Source of the DNA: Verrucomicrobiota bacterium
Lineage (GTDB): Bacteria; Chlamydiota; Chlamydiia; Chlamydiales; Rhabdochlamydiaceae
Length of the DNA stretch: 64,000 nucleotides
Assembly: GCA_018239715.1 (NCBI GenBank)
Contig: JAFEGW010000003.1
Location: forward strand, 1 to 64,000
Direction: 5' to 3'
The notes under the pieces: model-generated
What the model saw: the letters and a program-made list of their open reading frames with translations, nothing else
The model's database searches: none
What the model was told of the DNA's origin: nothing
Translations under genes and position numbers: made by a program
Shown: positions 1-8,266 of the stretch, piece after piece
Position numbering within the stretch: the stretch's first letter is position 1
Layout of the letters: each line of letters starts with the position of its first letter

Positions 1-163
1 CCCTCCCTTTTCCTAGGAGAAAAGTATAATCAATGCAATCTTTTAGGTACGCTCCCTAGTGGTCCGATTTTATGGGGTGCACTCCACCCCGCCTCATTAA
101 AGATCGCGTGTATACTTAAAAGTTGAATTTCGAAAGAAGTCTAATGAACTTCTTCCTAAAAAA
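1..163. other. non-coding left edge
   Basis: No convincing gene is seen. A short G/C hairpin with arms GGGGTG and CACCCC lies at 74-90, with no T run to make it a clear terminator. No clear ribosome-binding site precedes the first gene, so the upstream context outside the window is needed to judge where that gene begins. Confidence 0.4.
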
Positions 164-838
164 ATGGAGACAGAAGTTAAAAACTTTCTGCGAAAACGTT
201 TTTCACTAGAAACGCTCAAAAAAATACGTCTCGATCGGGCTAGCATCAGTGCCGCTAAAAACAATACATCCTTTACTCTTAATATTAATTTTCTTAACAA
301 ATCGGGTCTTCAACAATTGAGACAGATGGTGGGCAATTTAAAAATCCTCAGTGAAGGGGCTGAAATCTATGGGAACATGTTAGGTCGAATGGTTGTGCTT
401 TACGATACTGCTAAAGCCTTTTTAACAGGGCAAAATGCGGCTCGAGCATTCTTTGTAGGAGGGTTAGGATACTATATCAGCACTGCTGCAGTGACAAATT
501 TAGGAGGCGCTGCAGGAGTAGGCGCACTTCTGGCTGAGGGCGGAATGGCCCTCTCCAACTTACTGATGGCGCCTACTTTTCTGACAGGATCTTCGATTGT
601 TCTTCTCAACTGCCCTATTCTAGGATGGGCTGTCTTGTTTGTAGGTCTTGTAGGTGTCGCTGCCTTTTCCTGGGGGATGGAGAAAAATTTGGCAAGTGTA
701 TGGGATACCAGCGCCTCCTTCAGCGAGGAAATGTACAAAAAGGTGACGGACACCGTCAAACAAATGCGGCAAGATTTTCTGCGGATGTTAATGGAAGGGG
801 AGAATTCGATTCGCCGTTTATATGGAGTACCGTATTAA
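164..838 (+). CDS. hypothetical glycine-rich membrane protein
   Basis: Unrecognised 224-residue protein. The first 90 residues are polar and helical. Residues about 90-175 are a long hydrophobic, Gly/Ala-rich stretch with several small-residue repeats (GGLGYY, GGAAGVGALLAEGG, VGLVGVAAF), probably two or three membrane helices. The tail is charged and amphipathic. Gly-rich hairpins like this occur in pore-forming toxins and in chlamydial inclusion-membrane proteins, but no family signature supports either. The ATG has no good Shine-Dalgarno, so the start is uncertain. It lies on the same strand as the tssM operon but is separated from it by a minus-strand gene. It could be a secreted membrane protein linked to the type VI locus; that is inference only. 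Confidence 0.6.
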   Translation: METEVKNFLRKRFSLETLKKIRLDRASISAAKNNTSFTLNINFLNKSGLQQLRQMVGNLKILSEGAEIYGNMLGRMVVLYDTAKAFLTGQNAARAFFVGGLGYYISTAAVTNLGGAAGVGALLAEGGMALSNLLMAPTFLTGSSIVLLNCPILGWAVLFVGLVGVAAFSWGMEKNLASVWDTSASFSEEMYKKVTDTVKQMRQDFLRMLMEGENSIRRLYGVPY

Positions 839-852
839 AGCCGATTAGAGTC

Positions 853-1464
853 TCACTGGTAGAGCTGCTTGAGAATAGGTCCGATGATCAGCGCAGCTCC
901 ATATAAGATCACCGAGCTGAAGAGGATCGTTGCTAGGGAGCGCCAGATCCCAAACCCCTGAATATCGGAAAGAGTTTTCATCAAAAACAGAATCCCACAA
1001 ACGAGCACGGCAAAAGCCCCTAAGAAAGAGGCGATTTCAAGAAGGCGAAGAGAGATTCCAATCTCTGACTGACGCAAGATGAAATAAACCGTCAGCCAAA
1101 AAATACTGATGGGCATCCACCAAGCCAGTGTCCCTATGACAACAGCACGTGTTTGAGGGATTGTTCCTTGACCCTTGAGTTTTCTCGCGACCGACCACAT
1201 CACCATTGTACAGGCCTGGATAAAGGTAAAGGTCCAGGCACCTAAGGCTAAAAGCACTAAGAGGGCCAAAATCAAGCCTTTAGAAGAAAAGAGCGGGTTC
1301 ACCGTTTTGGGATCTAAAGATAGAACAAAGGTGACGAGTTGAGCGTAATAAACAAGCGTCAACCCTATGATCAGAAGAAAGTGCGATTTTGTTTGAAGAT
1401 AGCGAACCCCTTCGCGCGGCCTGAGCCAGATAGATAGAATGGAGTTTTGATCGATCATTTTCAA
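853..1464 (-). CDS. Yip1-like integral membrane protein
   Basis: A 203-residue protein with about five hydrophobic segments (roughly residues 28-50, 62-90, 105-127, 140-162 and 175-198). A short polar N-terminus contains the motif RPREGVRYL. This pattern fits the Yip1/YIF1-like bacterial membrane family, whose N-terminus typically reads RPRE-x-F before a multi-pass core. The function of bacterial members is not established. The first codon used is TTG at 1464, spaced well from a GAGG element; an ATG two codons later (1458) is the alternative. It is divergent from tssM, with about 90-165 bp between them depending on the tssM start, so it is probably not part of the secretion operon. Confidence 0.6.
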   Translation of the reverse strand: MKMIDQNSILSIWLRPREGVRYLQTKSHFLLIIGLTLVYYAQLVTFVLSLDPKTVNPLFSSKGLILALLVLLALGAWTFTFIQACTMVMWSVARKLKGQGTIPQTRAVVIGTLAWWMPISIFWLTVYFILRQSEIGISLRLLEIASFLGAFAVLVCGILFLMKTLSDIQGFGIWRSLATILFSSVILYGAALIIGPILKQLYQ

Positions 1465-1629
1465 AAATGATCCTCTTCATCTCCTTTAATAGCAATGTCA
1501 AAATGCGACACAAAAAATCCATTTTGATTACTTAAGATACGTTCGCGACAAATAGTGCTATCAAAAATTATCGACAACCTGTTAATTTTGATCCGTGAGT
1601 ATTTTAATCTTATCGGAAAAAGGTTCATT

Positions 1630-4600
1630 ATGAAGTTTCCTAAGTTGAATTTCTCCTTGCCAAAATTCTTTCAGCGCAAGACCACCCTTGAGATCAAACC
1701 GACCAATTTTTATCGGGTGTGGAAAAGGTTCATCCATCAAATCCCTCGTGAATTCCGCTCGATTATCAAAGAGCATCAGCATTTTATCGTTTTAGGAGAG
1801 GAAAAATCGGGGAAAACCGAGTTAATTCAAGGCATCGTGGAGCAGAGTCAGAATATCTACCCTTTTGAAGTAGAGTATACCCAAGATCTCAACATGCAAT
1901 TCTACTTAGGGCCCAAGCAGCTTATCCAAGAAATGGCTGAGCCCATGGTCAAAGACCGCACGATCAAAGCCAGAAAAAGCCTGATTCATTTATGGAAACG
2001 TCTCTATGGAAAAAAACCTCCTATCATCGTCATCGCCTATAACTTTTTATCCGAAATTTCTCGAGATAGCCGCGACGTCAGCAAATCTGCCCGTATGTTT
2101 GCAGGAAAACTCTCTCTTCTCTCTGAGATCGTTAAAGAACCTTTAAAAATTAGAATTGCCTTAACTCACTTAGATAAAATAAGCGGCTATCTCGAATTTG
2201 CGAGCTTTATCAAGCAGCACAATCTTGTATTTGAAATCCCCATTCACTCCAACTTTGAGAGTTTAGCTCTAGAAAAAGCTCTGAACAGCTTCCGGGATAG
2301 ATTCCTCTCCCTGATGCTGACCACGATGCCTTCAGAAGAGTTCCTGAAAATCTTGAAGTTTTTTGACGAGCTCCCCAAGTGCTTCTTAGAAGTTGAAGAG
2401 TTTTTAAGAGCCTTGATCACAGGGAACATTTCGGGTCAATTTGAGCTAGAAAAGCTGACCTTTACCACCAAGATGGAGCCTTATACAGCCTTCCCCTCCT
2501 TTGATTGGGATGCATCCGAACCTAGCTCGATCTTTTTCCGCCATCCGATGCTTAAGCATCAGCTCGCCAGCGCAGCTGCTTTGACTGTTTGTTCAGGACT
2601 TATTCTCAACAATTTCTTCACTGACAGATTTCACCTGAGTTTAACCCAGCAGGGAATCGATTCTTTGTATCGTTTGAAATCGGATGCTTTTTATAATAAA
2701 ATCATCCCCCAAATTGAGCATTTGAATACGCATAAATATCAACATGGGTATCTGTCTCTTCTGCCCCGCTTTTATAAACAGCAGATCCGAGAAAGCCATC
2801 AAAAGTTAGCAAAAATGATCCGTCATCAAATTTTAGAGCCGAATCTCGAAAAGATGATGCTGAAAGATCAGTCAGAATTAAAGGCCCTCTATATGCTGGG
2901 GCTCATTCATGCTGCTCCGCCCAATGCCACTGCGCCTCAAGATCTTTCTACACCTCAATGCCGTCTGGGATACCATATTTTAGAGAGCCTAAAGAATTGG
3001 GCTGCAGCGCTCAATTTGGATGAAAAACTCATTCGGATCTACATTTTCAACAATGAAAATTCAAGCAGCAACACGATTGAAATCGAAAATCTAAGTAAAA
3101 TCAATCCCATCGTACCCCTTACAAGCCCAGCGCCTTGGATCTCTTTCTTAAGCCGTTTTCAAGATATTGTGAATCAGCCGGTCTATACCGGTTATAATTT
3201 TGAAAATCTGCGCACCGAAGCTTCCCATCTGCTTGCGGAATATCGACGGTTAAAAAATGACCAAGATGCCATCGCGGTTTGTCAGATGCTGGAAGAAGTC
3301 CCTGCCAAGATGTTAAGCGACTTTGGGCGGAATATGCAAATCGCGAAATGGTTGACAAAAGAGAAAAAAATTGAAGAATTTCTCGTCTTTGTGTGTCAAA
3401 CCTGTCCCGATATTCCTGATATTACCGATTATAATATCTCCCAATTTTTCGCAAAAATTAATGAAATTGCCTCCTTAAATGATCTTCCCGATCGAGAATT
3501 CAAATTCATTCTCGGAGATGAAACATTTCAATTTCACACCAAGAAATGGGTCCATCTTTCTGTCGCCCACATCATTGAGCTTTCGGTTCGAGATTATATG
3601 ACGGCCAATAAAGATACTCAGGGCAATATCTTCTTCAAAAATACAGCAGATTTACCCGATCTCACTTTTCAGACTTACGGCATCGAATTTCCTTATTTTG
3701 CTGAGCCCGTCGTCGTTGCAGGACGCTACACCCGAAAGGCTTTTGAGCAAAACGTTCGGCATACGACAGAATCCCTGCTGAAACTCTTGGAATCACTGCC
3801 AATGAATATGGAAGACAAAGCACGTTTTACGACTTTCGTGCAGGAAGAGGCCTATAGCTATGCTAAGCAATACCAAAAAGAGTATGAAAGACTCTATGCT
3901 GCCTGCGATATCCACACGACAAGCCTCGAGGATGTCAAAGAGATTTTAGATAAAATTAAAGAAAAATCCTCAGCTTTTCAATATTTCTTGAATACTATCA
4001 ATTTCAATACCGAGGTTTTTTCAAATCCTCCTGAATGCCTTAGTGGCTTAACGGAAATTAACCAGTTTCATTTCTTAAGAAGTTTAATGAGCCAGGCCAA
4101 AAACAAAAGCTCCCCTTTTGAGAAATATAAAGAATTGATCTGCCAGATCATCGCCGAATTGAAAATGGGAACTGACACCAAAAATTACCTGGCTGCTGCC
4201 CGTTTAGAAGATGTCCTAAGCCCCACGGCAAAAATCACCCTCTCTATCTTAAGGAATGATGAAGACTCTTTTCTGCAGCAAGTCATAAATGACTTAAATC
4301 AAATCGGAGTTCCTCCAAGATACCATCCCTTGTTTACGGCTCCTATCATGCAAATCTATCAACTGGGCATTAAAGATCTGAAAAAGTCGATTGACAAACT
4401 CTGGTCGGACGCCCTCGCCCCTGAAATCCGCTATGTGCTGGGCAAACGTCCTTTCAATCCCGATAGCACCGTTGTATCGACTTATGAAGAAGTCCGCAAA
4501 ATCACCAACCCCACCAGTGAATTCTTTGGGATTATCCGACAAATCGTCACACCCGTCAGTACGCTGATTGAAGGCACCTGGACACCCAAGAAGTCTTCTC

Positions 4601-5133
4601 AGCTGCAGCTAGACCCCTCTCTTTATTACGCAGTCAACCGCCTCACTAAAATCTCTCACATGTTGTGGGATAAAGAAGGCAATCCTCAACCTATTCCGAT
4701 CAATGTTCAGACGCTGCCCTTTGAGTCGACTGGAAAAGCCGGCTCTACACCTGTCTTATCCTATCTGGTGACGGGCGATGAAACCTTCCATAACTTTAAT
4801 CAAAACCCCTCCTGGCATTTGATCAAGATCGAATGGTGGAAAGAAAATAGCTCGACTGTCGTCGTAGAGCTCGCCAATAAAAGCGACAACCGTTCATATC
4901 GAGATGAAAAGGTCCTCAATTCTTCTTGGAGCTTCTTTGAACTCTTGAAGAAAGCCGATGCCAAAGCTGAAAATGTCTGGCAATGGAAGCTGGGAAGTCA
5001 ACTGGGTGAAAAAACAGCCTCCACTCCGCTGAACATTGGGCTGAAGTTTGAGACTAACCCCTGGAACCTTTTCCAAGCGGAGGCTCCTCTTGTGCAGCAA
5101 ACTGAAACAGAAACTCATATTGCTAATAAATAA
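1630..5133 (+). CDS. tssM: TssM/IcmF-like type VI secretion membrane-complex protein
   Basis: TssM spans the inner membrane and, with TssL and the lipoprotein TssJ, forms the envelope complex of the type VI machine. Seen here: a cytoplasmic NTPase-like domain with Walker A GEEKSGKT (residues 56-63 from this start), an IVIAYNFLS strand and the IcmF-typical THLDKISGYLEF at about 179-190. A hydrophobic segment follows at about 311-331, then a long region of about 830 residues predicted periplasmic. The usual N-terminal pair of membrane helices is missing from the readable protein. An in-frame GTG at 1555 would add 25 residues (LSKIIDNLLILIREYFNLIG and so on) but no hairpin. ATG 1630 is preferred because AAAAAGG lies 6 bases upstream, whereas GTG has no ribosome site. 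tssJ follows after 6 bases, the canonical pairing. Confidence 0.88.
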   Translation: MKFPKLNFSLPKFFQRKTTLEIKPTNFYRVWKRFIHQIPREFRSIIKEHQHFIVLGEEKSGKTELIQGIVEQSQNIYPFEVEYTQDLNMQFYLGPKQLIQEMAEPMVKDRTIKARKSLIHLWKRLYGKKPPIIVIAYNFLSEISRDSRDVSKSARMFAGKLSLLSEIVKEPLKIRIALTHLDKISGYLEFASFIKQHNLVFEIPIHSNFESLALEKALNSFRDRFLSLMLTTMPSEEFLKILKFFDELPKCFLEVEEFLRALITGNISGQFELEKLTFTTKMEPYTAFPSFDWDASEPSSIFFRHPMLKHQLASAAALTVCSGLILNNFFTDRFHLSLTQQGIDSLYRLKSDAFYNKIIPQIEHLNTHKYQHGYLSLLPRFYKQQIRESHQKLAKMIRHQILEPNLEKMMLKDQSELKALYMLGLIHAAPPNATAPQDLSTPQCRLGYHILESLKNWAAALNLDEKLIRIYIFNNENSSSNTIEIENLSKINPIVPLTSPAPWISFLSRFQDIVNQPVYTGYNFENLRTEASHLLAEYRRLKNDQDAIAVCQMLEEVPAKMLSDFGRNMQIAKWLTKEKKIEEFLVFVCQTCPDIPDITDYNISQFFAKINEIASLNDLPDREFKFILGDETFQFHTKKWVHLSVAHIIELSVRDYMTANKDTQGNIFFKNTADLPDLTFQTYGIEFPYFAEPVVVAGRYTRKAFEQNVRHTTESLLKLLESLPMNMEDKARFTTFVQEEAYSYAKQYQKEYERLYAACDIHTTSLEDVKEILDKIKEKSSAFQYFLNTINFNTEVFSNPPECLSGLTEINQFHFLRSLMSQAKNKSSPFEKYKELICQIIAELKMGTDTKNYLAAARLEDVLSPTAKITLSILRNDEDSFLQQVINDLNQIGVPPRYHPLFTAPIMQIYQLGIKDLKKSIDKLWSDALAPEIRYVLGKRPFNPDSTVVSTYEEVRKITNPTSEFFGIIRQIVTPVSTLIEGTWTPKKSSQLQLDPSLYYAVNRLTKISHMLWDKEGNPQPIPINVQTLPFESTGKAGSTPVLSYLVTGDETFHNFNQNPSWHLIKIEWWKENSSTVVVELANKSDNRSYRDEKVLNSSWSFFELLKKADAKAENVWQWKLGSQLGEKTASTPLNIGLKFETNPWNLFQAEAPLVQQTETETHIANK

Positions 5134-5139
5134 AGGTTT

Positions 5140-5589
5140 ATGAAGAGATATTTGAGACCCTTTTGCACAGCTTTCCTCTACGGCCTCTTACTATGTCTGA
5201 CCGGCTGCCTTGGTTTTGAAACCAAAAAAAGTGAAGAGATCACCCTGCTTGTCAGGACTAAAAAAAACACGAACGCCGGCACCCCGTTGTATGTAGTGAT
5301 CAAAGAGACGACCATGGCTAAGTTCTTGACACAAGATTACAATGAGATCGCCTCTCAATCTTTCTGGAAGGAAGAGGATGCCTCCAACCTCGTCAAAAAA
5401 GTCTTAGTCCCTGGCACCACCAATAAAATTACACTTCCGGTGCCTCCGAAAGATAAAGCTCTAGGAGTTTATTTCCTTTTTACCAACCCCGGAGAATGCT
5501 GGAAATACATTCTCAGCAAACCTAAGCCCGAAAAAGTCAAAATACTCTTAGGTGAAAAGCAATACGAGGCTGTTAACGTTTTTGAATAG
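5140..5589 (+). CDS. tssJ: TssJ-like type VI secretion lipoprotein
   Basis: A 149-residue lipoprotein. The N-terminus is KRYLRP followed by a hydrophobic stretch and the lipobox LTGC, giving lipidation at Cys23. After cleavage the mature protein is about 126 residues and beta-rich, with a segment TPLYVVIKET followed by DYNEIAS, as in the TssJ transthyretin-like fold (first strands plus a helical excursion). TssJ anchors the membrane complex to the outer membrane and binds the periplasmic end of TssM. Its place directly after tssM and its size support the call. Primary sequence similarity in this family is always weak, so the assignment rests on lipobox, length and neighbourhood. Confidence 0.78.
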   Translation: MKRYLRPFCTAFLYGLLLCLTGCLGFETKKSEEITLLVRTKKNTNAGTPLYVVIKETTMAKFLTQDYNEIASQSFWKEEDASNLVKKVLVPGTTNKITLPVPPKDKALGVYFLFTNPGECWKYILSKPKPEKVKILLGEKQYEAVNVFE

Positions 5590-5598
5590 CGTGTCGAC

Positions 5599-7281
5599 AT
5601 GGATGTAGCAACATTTATTCGCCATTGGCAGTCGGAGGATGATGTAAGCTACCGCTTTGATGTGCGCGATTGGATACAAAAAAGCTACAGCAATCCTCTC
5701 TCTTTTTGGGAAGATCTGGCGAGTCTTTATCCTATCGAGCCACCCTCTCAAACAGTCCCTCTGCAAAAATACGATTTCTACGCTGATTGCATCCTACGCC
5801 ACCTCGGGAAGAAGAATATCGCTCTCAAAGTCATCCATTCCAAGACAGAAGCTGACGCATGGACCTATGAGCAAATCCATGGGTTTGTCAACGCTCAAGC
5901 CCCTCTTTGGAAATTAAAAGCCGGGCAAAGTGTTGCACTCGTTTTACCACCGGGACTTCCCTTCCTAGTGGGACTCCTAACAGCACTCCGATTGGGACTT
6001 GTCATTTCTATTTTGCCTTTCAACGACCGTTTTTTTCCTCCTAGCCAGCTCCAGCCTGCTCTCGAACAGTTAAAGCCCGCTTTGGTGGTGACAACTCCTG
6101 AGGTTGAGCTCGATTTCAAAGGGCAAATCCTATCCTTAGATTTATCTCTTCAAAAACAATCGTCTACCCCACCGCCCACACATGCTTATTTACCCAATGA
6201 AATTGTTCTCCAGCATTTTAATCCCTTTGCTGAAGAAAAAATGAGCCCCTTAGAGGCCATGCGATGCTATCTGATTCCCCTCCGGGATGCTTTGATAGCT
6301 CTCCAGTTAACAACGTCCACTACCTGGGCAAGACCCTTATCTTCCCTTTTTCGAGAAGAGCCTTGCTGCACCCTCATGGCCCTCCTAGCCGGATCGACCC
6401 TCGTTCATGTCGCCGACAATGTCCTCTTGTCCCAACCCGATATCCTCAAAGATGAGCCGATCGATATTTTAGGAATCTGCCCCCTCCTCCAAAATCTTTG
6501 GATGAAACACCCCAGTCTCCCTGTCAGCAAATTAAAGCTCTGGTATCGCAATCCTTTATGCGGAACCGATCAAAATTGGAAAGCTTTCCATCAGCTGAAT
6601 AAGCTTCAAAAAATTCCGTGCTGCCAGCTCCTGATCGACAAAGAAAGAGGCGGCATCACCTTGTTTTCTCAACCCAAACCTTTGCAGGTTTCTTTTTTGC
6701 ACCCTAGTTTAGGAATGTCATGGAGCCTTCTAAAAATCAATCGAAGCGGCGATAAAGCGCTGGGAGGATTCGGCCTATTTCACATCGAGCCTGATAGCGG
6801 TCAACCCGATCCTTTCATCATTTCCCAAGTCGGCGATGAATGGACACTCAGTGCAACTACCGTTCCTTTGAGAGAAGGCTATCCTTTCCCCCTAAAGATT
6901 ATCGAAGAAAAAGTGAAAGCCCTACCCTTTGCTTTAACCTGCATGGTCGTGACAGAGCCTCATCCCCACCATTACCATAACCGGCAGTTTGTCCTGCTCG
7001 TCTTTGTCTCTCCTAAAGAGCGGCTCTCCCTTGCCCAAAAGCAAGAGGACTGGAACCAAAAGATCCTCCATCTCATTCAGACCGAGGTCGGCACCGCTTT
7101 TGTACCCGAGCAGATCCAGTTCTACTCGCTTTATCCCAAAATGAAGAATCAACAAATCGACCGAAACTCGGTCGAAATGCAGGCTCAAAATGGATCTTTG
7201 TTTTTAAAACAAAACCGATCCGTTTATCATACTCTCAACCTTTTAAGGCAGCTCATCTATGAAACACTGGCTACAAAATAA
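5599..7281 (+). CDS. degenerate ANL-superfamily (acyl-CoA synthetase-like) protein in T6SS operon
   Basis: A 560-residue protein with the layout of an adenylate-forming enzyme. An N-terminal FWEDLASLY stretch recalls acetyl-CoA synthetases. The core LKAGQSVALVLPPGLPFLVGLLTALRLG corresponds to the usual GDRVAL..NS.EF....LA....G region, and LMALLAGSTLVHV matches the A4 region. The catalytic motifs are gone. No Thr/Ser/Gly-rich P-loop (YTSGTTG) is present, the YGxTE position reads LLIDKERGG, and the C-terminal lysine motif PKT-x-x-GKI-x-R appears as PKMKNQQIDR (about residues 513-522), so Gly-Lys is replaced by Gln-Gln. It is probably a pseudoenzyme with a binding or structural role. It sits 9 bases after tssJ and 19 before the TssA-like gene, so it is clearly in the operon. 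Its start lacks a strong ribosome site. Confidence 0.7.
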   Translation: MDVATFIRHWQSEDDVSYRFDVRDWIQKSYSNPLSFWEDLASLYPIEPPSQTVPLQKYDFYADCILRHLGKKNIALKVIHSKTEADAWTYEQIHGFVNAQAPLWKLKAGQSVALVLPPGLPFLVGLLTALRLGLVISILPFNDRFFPPSQLQPALEQLKPALVVTTPEVELDFKGQILSLDLSLQKQSSTPPPTHAYLPNEIVLQHFNPFAEEKMSPLEAMRCYLIPLRDALIALQLTTSTTWARPLSSLFREEPCCTLMALLAGSTLVHVADNVLLSQPDILKDEPIDILGICPLLQNLWMKHPSLPVSKLKLWYRNPLCGTDQNWKAFHQLNKLQKIPCCQLLIDKERGGITLFSQPKPLQVSFLHPSLGMSWSLLKINRSGDKALGGFGLFHIEPDSGQPDPFIISQVGDEWTLSATTVPLREGYPFPLKIIEEKVKALPFALTCMVVTEPHPHHYHNRQFVLLVFVSPKERLSLAQKQEDWNQKILHLIQTEVGTAFVPEQIQFYSLYPKMKNQQIDRNSVEMQAQNGSLFLKQNRSVYHTLNLLRQLIYETLATK

Positions 7282-7300
7282 CCCCTAAAAAGAGAACAAA

Positions 7301-8266
7301 ATGGAAATCTCCGATTTTTATACCCTCCTCGAGAAAGCGACGACTGTCGAAGAAGAAGTTTTTGACATCCGTTTTGAAAAGATTGTCTCGCTGGTCGAAA
7401 AAGAAAAATTTGCTGAAGCAGTCCCTCTCATCACCACCATCTTAAACGAAGGCAAAGTCGATATCCGCCTGGTCATGTATCTCTTCTACGCTGACGTCTT
7501 AGCAAAAGGAATTGGCTGTCTGAAGGAGATTTTTCCTGCCATCATGTCTATGCTAGATCCCTATTGGGAGAGCGTCTCTCCTGTTCAGATGCGAGACAAC
7601 CATGCCTCCATCAGCCTCACCTGGTTTTTATCCTCGGTAGTGAAAAAACTCAAAAGGAGCGAGAAACTCCATAAAGAAAAAAAAGTCGATGATTTTTGGA
7701 CCAAATCGGTCGAATCGCTCCAGACGGAGGAAATCGAAGAGCTTAAAACGACGACGGAGCACCTAGGCCAGTTTCTGACCCAAAAATTAGAGGATACTTC
7801 TCTCCATCAATATCTGATGTTTATTTCCAAATGGCTCGACGGCTTATCCCCTGTCGTTGCTGAGCAAGAACCTCCCAAAGTCGAAAAAAAATCCCCCGAG
7901 CCCGCATCTCCCAAAAGCCCCCCTGTTAAACCTTCAGAAAAGACCCCTGCCAAAGAAATTTCTTTGCAGAAGATCCTTGTTGCCTCGGAGCCTATGATGG
8001 TCCTTTTCAAAAAAATTCAAGTCTTTGAAGCCCTGATCGAAAAACAAGACTTTGAGAAAGCAGCCCTCGTTTCCGATGACATCTCCGCAACGATTAAAAA
8101 TTTCGACCCTGTGGTCTTCTTCCCCAAGCTGTTTTCCCGCTATTTTGCCTTGACGGCTACACATAGCGAGACGTTATCGGATGAATGCAATAATAAAGCC
8201 TCCCTCAAATGGGAATCCCTAAGCCGCCTTTATCAAAACGACATTGAAGAGTTTATCGTATGGTAA
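7301..8266 (+). CDS. tssA: TssA-like (ImpA N-terminal domain) protein
   Basis: A 321-residue protein. Residues about 25-115 resemble the ImpA N-terminal domain: helical, with YLFYADVLAKGIGCLKEIFP and MLDPYWESVSPVQ followed by a residue run that includes TWFLSSVVK. TssA proteins have LL..A-LA...G..GL...L.LL..L...YW....P at this point. A Pro/Lys/Ser-rich linker runs from about 188 to 219, followed by a C-terminal helical domain of about 100 residues. TssA proteins cap or nucleate the sheath and prime the baseplate; the C-terminal domains vary by class. Its stop codon overlaps the start of the next gene by 7 bases (8260-8266), implying translational coupling. Confidence 0.68.
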   Translation: MEISDFYTLLEKATTVEEEVFDIRFEKIVSLVEKEKFAEAVPLITTILNEGKVDIRLVMYLFYADVLAKGIGCLKEIFPAIMSMLDPYWESVSPVQMRDNHASISLTWFLSSVVKKLKRSEKLHKEKKVDDFWTKSVESLQTEEIEELKTTTEHLGQFLTQKLEDTSLHQYLMFISKWLDGLSPVVAEQEPPKVEKKSPEPASPKSPPVKPSEKTPAKEISLQKILVASEPMMVLFKKIQVFEALIEKQDFEKAALVSDDISATIKNFDPVVFFPKLFSRYFALTATHSETLSDECNNKASLKWESLSRLYQNDIEEFIVW

